The notes beneath the pieces were generated by a model, which worked only from the letters and a program-made list of their open reading frames with translations, did not search any database and was not told the origin of the DNA. Shown in pieces: positions 16,435 through 20,776 of a stretch of 20,776 nucleotides of DNA. Where the stretch lies: contig CAJTNW010000003.1 in assembly GCA_910577795.1 (NCBI GenBank), positions 59,443-80,218 on the forward strand, read 5' to 3'. The first letter of the stretch is position 1. Every line of letters starts with the position of its first letter. The translations under genes and the position numbers were made by a program. This stretch comes from an uncultured Christensenella sp. (GTDB lineage Bacteria; Bacillota; Clostridia; Christensenellales; UBA3700).

Positions 16435-16443
16435 AGGATAAAT

Positions 16444-16776
16444 ATGATTTGCAACAAGTTAGTTAGAGATAAAATACCAAAAATTTACGAAGCGGATGGC
16501 AAAACTTGCATAACTGAAAATTTGCAAGCAGAGGCTTATGCCGAAAAATTGATAGAATTGTTGGATGCTGAATTAAAAGATTTTAAAGATGCTTTTAATA
16601 TGGAAGATGATGAGCAGGCAGTAAAAAAGATAGCAGATATTGTAGAGGTTTTATATGCAGTGCTAGATTTAATTGGTGTGCCAAAAGATTCTTTTGAAAA
16701 AATCCGTCTTGCAAAAAATAGTAAGTTTGGTGGATATAAAGATGGTGTTTTGTTGAAGGAAATCATAAATAATTAA
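16444..16776 (+). CDS. MazG-like all-alpha nucleotide pyrophosphohydrolase
   Basis: A 110-residue protein of the COG4997-type predicted house-cleaning NTP pyrophosphatases (all-alpha MazG superfamily). These hydrolyse non-standard nucleoside triphosphates to monophosphates. The N terminus CNKLVRDKIPKIYEADGK is typical of this group. The Mg-binding acidic helices are seen as an EKLIELLDAELKDF stretch (34-47) and IADIVEVLYAVLD (63-75). The length is normal for a single-domain member. It starts nine bases after the GH98 stop, behind AAAGGA, and the next gene begins 19 bases after its own stop. It therefore probably rides on the glycosidase transcript while doing nucleotide-pool sanitation. The exact NTP substrate is unknown. 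Confidence 0.85.
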   Translation: MICNKLVRDKIPKIYEADGKTCITENLQAEAYAEKLIELLDAELKDFKDAFNMEDDEQAVKKIADIVEVLYAVLDLIGVPKDSFEKIRLAKNSKFGGYKDGVLLKEIINN

Positions 16777-16795
16777 AATTTTGTTGAGGTGAATT

Positions 16796-17272
16796 TTGAA
16801 GGCGGGTTTTGATGCAGTATTTGATAAAAATAGTAAAGTGTTAATTTTGGGTAGTTTTCCTAGTGTACTATCATTTAAGGAAGGTTTTTACTATGGTAAT
16901 CCGCGAAATAGATTTTGGGGACTACTGCAAGAAATTTATTGCAGACAATTAAATTCAATAGAAGATAAAAAACAACTTTTGCTAGATAATAATATTGCTT
17001 TGTGGGATATCGTTTTTACTGGTCAAAATATTAATAATGGTAAGGAAAGTAGTAGTGATAGTAATTTGCATTGTGAACAAGTTGCAGATATTCCTTGGAT
17101 AATAAGCAATAGCAAAATTGAAAAAATAATTTGTAATGGAAAAAAGTCTTATGAATTATTTTGCAAATATTATAAAGATTTGGTGGATATGGCAATATGT
17201 TTGCCATCAACAAGCCCTGCTAATGTTAGGTTTGATAAAGAGAAGTGGGTAGAAAATTTAAGTAAAATTTAA
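16796..17272 (+). CDS. Uracil-DNA glycosylase superfamily protein, family 6 (hypoxanthine-DNA glycosylase type)
   Basis: Predicted base-excision repair enzyme that removes deaminated bases, chiefly hypoxanthine from deoxyinosine. It has 158 residues and starts at TTG 16796, supported by GAGGTG five bases upstream. No in-frame ATG precedes the conserved core. Motifs are LGSFPSVLSF (18-27), the YYGNPRNRFW block (32-41) and LPSTSPAN (136-143), which together mark the COG3663/family-6 group rather than the classic Ung family. The Asn in NPRN is a likely catalytic residue. It is the last gene of the GH29-GH98-MazG-like run and is followed by a strong bidirectional terminator. Being next to a nucleotide-pool cleaner makes a joint role in handling deaminated purines plausible. 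Confidence 0.88.
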   Translation: MKAGFDAVFDKNSKVLILGSFPSVLSFKEGFYYGNPRNRFWGLLQEIYCRQLNSIEDKKQLLLDNNIALWDIVFTGQNINNGKESSSDSNLHCEQVADIPWIISNSKIEKIICNGKKSYELFCKYYKDLVDMAICLPSTSPANVRFDKEKWVENLSKI

Positions 17273-17317
17273 AAAAATTAATTTTTCAAATTTTTTAATT
17301 ACAATTATATTAAAAAT

Positions 17318-17352
17318 AAAAACATCCCTGTTAATAGCAGGGATGTTTTTTG
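17318..17352. terminator. Bidirectional terminator between convergent genes
   Basis: A perfect 13-pair stem (17318-17330 with 17338-17350) has a GC-rich core CATCCCTG/CAGGGATG and a 7-base loop. A-rich sequence lies on the left and T-rich on the right. It ends the GH29-GH98 operon on the plus strand and the DUF1508 gene on the minus strand. Confidence 0.9.
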
Positions 17353-17362
17353 TAGGTTTATA

Positions 17363-17770
17363 TTACTTATTAAATTCGCTTTCAGATAGCATATCTGCAT
17401 TTGGTGCCCACTTGCCAACACTTGCAATACCATTTTTGCAAGATGCTTTGCTAGCATAGCCTTCTTCTGATATGCAAAGTATGTTGCCATTGTTTGCACG
17501 AAGACGATAACGGAATTTGCCTTGTTTATCTTTATAAATTTCAAACTTAGGGTTGGTTAAAGTTTCATATTTACTCAATGTTTGGTCTTCAATTTTGTCT
17601 ATGCCACCAAATTTTCTTACAGATTCAATACCGCTTTTGCAACTGCTTAAAGTAGTATAAATACCCTCGCTAACTGCAATAGTTTCCTTATTTGATGCCT
17701 TTAATCTAAAATTAAAATTGCCCTTTGGTGTTTTTGAATATACAAAATATCCTTTTAGTTCGTTTGCCAT
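17363..17770 (-). CDS. Tandem DUF1508 (YegP-like) protein
   Basis: A small soluble protein of 135 residues made of two copies of the DUF1508/UPF0339 domain. The first (about 6-55) runs GYFVYSKTPKGNFNFRLKA through SCKSGIESVRKFG. The second (about 75-122) runs FEIYKDKQGKFRYRLRANNG through SCKNGIASVGKW. Each repeat shows the family pattern: F-x-hydrophobic-Y, a K-x-F-x-F/Y-R-L strand, then a SC-K-x-GI-x-SV helix. The cellular role of the family is not established. The start is fixed by a strong AAGGAGGAAA ribosome binding site. It is a single-gene unit, convergent with the glycosidase operon and divergent from spoIIR. Confidence 0.88.
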   Translation of the reverse strand: MANELKGYFVYSKTPKGNFNFRLKASNKETIAVSEGIYTTLSSCKSGIESVRKFGGIDKIEDQTLSKYETLTNPKFEIYKDKQGKFRYRLRANNGNILCISEEGYASKASCKNGIASVGKWAPNADMLSESEFNK

Positions 17771-17878
17771 AATTTCCTCCTTACGTAAAAATCTTAATAT
17801 CTCTTATGATAATAGTGTAACATAAAAAATGCTTTTTTTCAAGGGATAAATATGATAAATAAAAATTTTTTTGTTATT

Positions 17879-17909
17879 TGAATAATTGTATTTTAAATTG
17901 GCAATAATT
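17879..17909 (+). promoter_or_regulatory. Probable sigma-F (forespore) promoter of spoIIR
   Basis: -10 element GGCAATAATT (17900-17909) fits the sigma-F consensus GGSRANAHTW at every position. TGAATA (17879-17884) matches WGCATA at five of six positions, with a 15-base spacer. It lies 17 bases before the spoIIR start. spoIIR is a known sigma-F target. Confidence 0.7.
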
Positions 17910-17926
17910 ATTTTGCGGAGGATAAT

Positions 17927-18439
17927 ATGAAAAAATTAATAGTTTTAGTTTTGGCATTAGTAGTGGGAATTACAACATTGTGTTTAGTAAATCATAAAGA
18001 GGAAGATTATTTAAGGATACATATAAGAGCAAATAGTAATAGTGAGTATGACCAACAAATAAAATACAAAGTAAAAGATGCGGTTGTTGCGGCACTCGTG
18101 CCAATTGCAGATAAAATTACAAGTAAAGAGCAAATGATAGATTTACTAAAAGATAATACTCAAACTTTAAAGCAAGTTGTAGATAATAAACTTAGGGAAT
18201 TAGGTCAAAATTACTCATCAACAGTAAGAATATGTGAGGAAAAATTTCCAACAAGGTCGTATGAGGAATTGACTTTGGGTGCAGGAGTATACGATGCTAT
18301 TATAATTGAGTTGGGTAGTGGTGAAGGTGATAACTGGTGGTGCGTAGCATATCCGCCTTTGTGTTTTGTAACAGCAGAAGGTGATGGAGAAAAAATAGAA
18401 TATAAATCAATTTTTACAAAATGGTTTGGTAATAAATAA
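17927..18439 (+). CDS. spoIIR: Stage II sporulation protein R
   Basis: Signal protein made in the forespore and exported to the intermembrane space. There it activates the protease SpoIIGA, which processes pro-sigma-E in the mother cell. It has 170 residues with an N-terminal signal or anchor segment (about 3-20). The family's hallmark blocks are present: YLRIHIRANSNSEYDQQIK, VKDAVVAAL, the EKFPTRSYEELTLGAGVYDA stretch, and GEGDNWWCVAYPPLCFV. The start has GCGGAGG nearby. It is shorter than some family members, which carry C-terminal extensions, but the core is complete. The promoter upstream matches sigma-F, and the next two genes act later in the forespore. Confidence 0.96.
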   Translation: MKKLIVLVLALVVGITTLCLVNHKEEDYLRIHIRANSNSEYDQQIKYKVKDAVVAALVPIADKITSKEQMIDLLKDNTQTLKQVVDNKLRELGQNYSSTVRICEEKFPTRSYEELTLGAGVYDAIIIELGSGEGDNWWCVAYPPLCFVTAEGDGEKIEYKSIFTKWFGNK

Positions 18440-18452
18440 AATTTATTTAGTC

Positions 18453-18483
18453 ATTTATACTTTTTGGTATAGATGATTTTTTT
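18453..18483 (+). terminator. Likely weak terminator after spoIIR
   Basis: An eight-pair AT-rich stem (18453-18460 with 18467-18474, one G-U) around a 6-base loop is followed by seven T (18477-18483). It suggests spoIIR and sleB are separately transcribed, in line with their different forespore timing. Confidence 0.45.
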
Positions 18484-18582
18484 ATACATAATAGCAAAAA
18501 TAATAAAAATTTAGCAAGATAGTTTAAAGTGTTTAAAAATGTGCAAAAATTATTATAAATCAAATATAAAGGAAAAGATGTT

Positions 18583-19332
18583 ATGAAAAAAATTGATAAA
18601 TATCAGTTAACAAGTTTTTTAACTAAAAATAAATTATATATCAGTATAATTTGTGCATTTGTAATTATGGCATCACTTACAACTGCTATAGTGTATCCTT
18701 TTTCGATTAGTGATAATGTTGTAGCCGAGGGTAGCCTTGAAGTTGCTGCAATACGAAAAGGCGATAGTGGCAGCAAGGTAAAAGAAATCCAACGTAAACT
18801 TAATGAGTATGGATTTAGTGTAGGTAATGTAGATGGAATTTTTGGTAGTAAAACTTTGCAGGCTGTAAAAAACTTTCAAAAGTCAAGAGGACTAGTAGTT
18901 GATGGCATTGTTGGTAACGCAACGGCTAAGGCTTTAGGAATAACTTTGAATAGTGGAAGTAGTGGCAATAGTAACTATGCTGGTGGAGATATTTATTTGC
19001 TAGCAAAAACCATTCACGCAGAAGCAAGGGGAGAACCTTATATTGGACAAGTTGCAGTTGGTGCGGTTGTTTTAAACAGAGTAAAAAGTTCAAGTTTCCC
19101 TAACACTATTTCCGGTGTAGTGTATCAGCCTTGGGCATTTACTGCAGTGCATGATGGACAAATTAATTTAGAACCTAATGATAGTGCAATGAGAGCAGCA
19201 AAAGACGCAATGAATGGCTGGGACCCAACAAATGGTTGTTTGTATTATTTTAATCCTGCTACTGCAACAAGTAAATGGATTTGGTCAAGAAAAGTACAAC
19301 TTACTATTGGCAAGCATAAATTTGCAATTTAA
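18583..19332 (+). CDS. sleB: Spore cortex-lytic enzyme SleB
   Basis: Germination enzyme that cuts cortex peptidoglycan and is deposited in the spore during forespore development. It has 249 residues. There is an N-terminal export segment (about 18-40), a peptidoglycan-binding domain (58-120, with KGDSGSKVKEIQRKLNEYG and DGIFGSKTLQAVKNFQ), a Gly/Ser linker (123-134), then the SleB/CwlJ catalytic domain (136-249). In it IHAEARGEPYIGQVAVG carries the catalytic Glu candidate at residue 147. The presence of both the binding domain and an export segment separates SleB from CwlJ. The ribosome binding site AAAGGA precedes the ATG. ypeB follows nine bases after the stop, the usual arrangement. Confidence 0.95.
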   Translation: MKKIDKYQLTSFLTKNKLYISIICAFVIMASLTTAIVYPFSISDNVVAEGSLEVAAIRKGDSGSKVKEIQRKLNEYGFSVGNVDGIFGSKTLQAVKNFQKSRGLVVDGIVGNATAKALGITLNSGSSGNSNYAGGDIYLLAKTIHAEARGEPYIGQVAVGAVVLNRVKSSSFPNTISGVVYQPWAFTAVHDGQINLEPNDSAMRAAKDAMNGWDPTNGCLYYFNPATATSKWIWSRKVQLTIGKHKFAI

Positions 19333-19341
19333 GGAGAAATT

Positions 19342-20682
19342 ATGGAATTAACAGAAAATAAAAAAACTATAACAATTAGCATAATAATATTAATGCTTTT
19401 GGCAGCGGTAATTACTTTGAGTGTTTTTGTTGGAATTTATGCAAAAGACAGAGTGGAAAAGGATAGAGATTTAGATGCTTTTTATCAGTCTGCTTACTAT
19501 GGTTTGGTTGGTAATTTTGTAGATATAGAAAACGACTTGGCAAAAGCAAGAGTAATGACAGATAGCAAGATTTTAAAAGAAGACCTTATGAAAATCGATG
19601 TTAATTGTAATTTGGCTAGTCAAAACTTGCAAGTTTTTTATGCTAACAATGATGGCATGCACAATTTAATGAGTTATATTAATCAATTAGGTGATTATTG
19701 TAGATATTTAATAAGAGAACTTGACCATGGCAAAAGTTTGACTACTACGCAGGTAGAAAATTTAAACAAGTTGTGGGGTGTATCTAAGGAGTATGGTAAG
19801 TTGCTTAATAGTTTGCAAGATTATGCAAAAGACGGCAATTCACTTGCAAAATTGCTAGGTGAAAGTAATGAAGAGTTTGAAGATATTTTAAGTAGTATTA
19901 ATAATGGTAGTATTGAATATCCATCTTTGATTTATGACGGACCATTTAGTGATGGTGTATTAAAAAGAGAAGCAAAAGGTGTAGTCGGTGAAGAAATTAC
20001 ACCAGAGCAAGGCAAAAAGTTTGTTGAAAAATATCTTGTAGGCTATGATATAGAAAATATAGAGTATGCACAAGACAATGTGAACAGAATACCAAGTTAT
20101 TTGTATGCTGTAAAATTAAAAGGTGGCAGACAATGTTCTGTACAAATTGCAAAAAAAGGCGGGTTGCTACTTCTTATTGATTTATTTCACGAGGTTGAAG
20201 AGCCTAGTTTGACAATTGAACAATGTCAAAAAGTTGCGGAACAATATTGTGAATCAATTGGATTAAAAAATATGAAAGCCGTTTGGATAAATAATAATAA
20301 AAGCAATGTGTATATAAATATGTGCTACGAGCAAGATGGTATTGTTAATTATCCAGATATGGTAAAATTAAAAATTAGTCTTGATACTGGTGAAGTTATA
20401 GGTTATGAAGGATTAAATTATGCTTTTAATCATACTGCAAGAGAATATGAAGAACCTAAAATTAGTGAGGAACAAGCAATTTTAAATGTATCTGCTATTT
20501 TGGAAAATATAGAAATTAGACTTGTAACTATCCCTTGGAATACAGTTTCTGAAAAGGTTGCTTATGAAATAGTAGGTGAACTTGATGGAGAAAAATATTT
20601 TGTATATGTAGATGCATACAATGGCGATGAGTTAAATGTGCTAAGAATGATAGATAGTAATCAAGGCGATTTGCTAATGTAA
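19342..20682 (+). CDS. ypeB: Germination protein YpeB
   Basis: Partner of SleB, needed for SleB to be stable and correctly placed in the spore. It has 446 residues. An N-terminal membrane helix (about 9-33) is followed by a helical domain (about 40-190) and then PepSY-type domains to the C terminus. The family's central signature YPSLIYDGPFSDGV is present near residue 195, and repeated ITPEQGKKFVEKYL, LTIEQCQKVAEQYC and ISEEQAILNVSAIL segments mark three PepSY-like units. The ribosome binding site AAGGAGAA sits in the nine-base gap after sleB, so the two are co-transcribed and probably translated together. The length is normal for the family. It is followed by a terminator at the window edge. 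Confidence 0.96.
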   Translation: MELTENKKTITISIIILMLLAAVITLSVFVGIYAKDRVEKDRDLDAFYQSAYYGLVGNFVDIENDLAKARVMTDSKILKEDLMKIDVNCNLASQNLQVFYANNDGMHNLMSYINQLGDYCRYLIRELDHGKSLTTTQVENLNKLWGVSKEYGKLLNSLQDYAKDGNSLAKLLGESNEEFEDILSSINNGSIEYPSLIYDGPFSDGVLKREAKGVVGEEITPEQGKKFVEKYLVGYDIENIEYAQDNVNRIPSYLYAVKLKGGRQCSVQIAKKGGLLLLIDLFHEVEEPSLTIEQCQKVAEQYCESIGLKNMKAVWINNNKSNVYINMCYEQDGIVNYPDMVKLKISLDTGEVIGYEGLNYAFNHTAREYEEPKISEEQAILNVSAILENIEIRLVTIPWNTVSEKVAYEIVGELDGEKYFVYVDAYNGDELNVLRMIDSNQGDLLM

Positions 20683-20745
20683 AGATACTAATTAGCCATA
20701 TAACTACTAATAAAAATCAGTATAATAAGAATAAACAAATTAATA

Positions 20746-20776
20746 AACACACTAAAATAATAAGTTTTAGTGTGTT
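20746..20776 (+). terminator. Terminator after ypeB, cut by the window edge
   Basis: A perfect 12-pair stem (20746-20757 with 20765-20776) has a 7-base loop. The T-tail, if present, lies beyond the last base, so this is an incomplete view. Confidence 0.6.

Noticed and set aside
17305..17544. Second minus-strand frame overlapping the DUF1508 gene
   Set aside because: It overlaps the DUF1508 frame, which has two clear repeats and a strong ribosome binding site. This frame also runs through the terminator.
18467..18493. GTATA and CATAATA as a possible sigma-G promoter for sleB
   Set aside because: The 15-base spacing is about three bases short for sigma-G, and the first box is part of the spoIIR terminator hairpin. 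sleB may well be sigma-G controlled, but this site does not show it.
1..20776. CRISPR arrays, tRNA or rRNA genes, insertion sequences, phage genes
   Set aside because: No regular repeats, cloverleaf-like segments, transposase or integrase motifs, or phage structural genes were seen on either strand.

Overview
The window comes from a low-GC, spore-forming Gram-positive bacterium, most likely a host-associated member of the Clostridia. The reasons are its very AT-rich sequence, consensus housekeeping promoters (TTGACA-17-TATAAT), strong GGAGG ribosome binding sites, an ECF transporter module beside truA-rplM-rpsI, and spoIIR, sleB and ypeB. No RNA gene, insertion sequence, CRISPR array or replication origin was seen, and no gene-free stretch exceeds 300 bases.

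Left part (1-8100). A gene fragment of unknown function runs off the left edge. A three-gene ABC exporter follows on the minus strand (two FtsX-like permeases and a LolD/MacB-type ATPase), with its own promoter. Next, also on the minus strand, are rplM-rpsI and, upstream of them, ecfA1-ecfA2-ecfT-truA. This is the well-known order that normally follows rpoA-rplQ. Here the block stops at ecfA1: where rplQ would be expected there is a divergent intergenic region with a 19-base palindrome.

Central part (8242-17272). All genes are on the plus strand and most concern host-glycan breakdown. A perfect consensus promoter drives two tandem 440-residue GH29 fucosidases whose catalytic residues match subfamily B (alpha-1,3/1,4-fucosidases). 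After a terminator comes a membrane-anchored WG-repeat protein. A second promoter then drives four tightly packed genes: a GH29-A-like fucosidase, a membrane-anchored GH98 enzyme (the blood-group-antigen endo-beta-galactosidase family) with a FIVAR tail, a MazG-like nucleotide pyrophosphohydrolase, and a family-6 (hypoxanthine-DNA-glycosylase-type) uracil-DNA-glycosylase-superfamily protein. A plausible model is that the surface GH98 enzyme cuts fucosylated blood-group or Lewis oligosaccharides from mucin, and the three signal-less fucosidases remove fucose in the cytoplasm after uptake. No sugar transporter or fucose catabolic gene is present in the window. The two nucleic-acid sanitation genes appear to share the GH29-A/GH98 transcript.

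Right part (17318-20776). A bidirectional terminator separates the glycan operon from a convergent gene with two DUF1508 repeats. A sporulation and germination cluster follows: spoIIR behind a good sigma-F promoter match, then sleB-ypeB (spore cortex lysis), ending in a terminator at the right edge.
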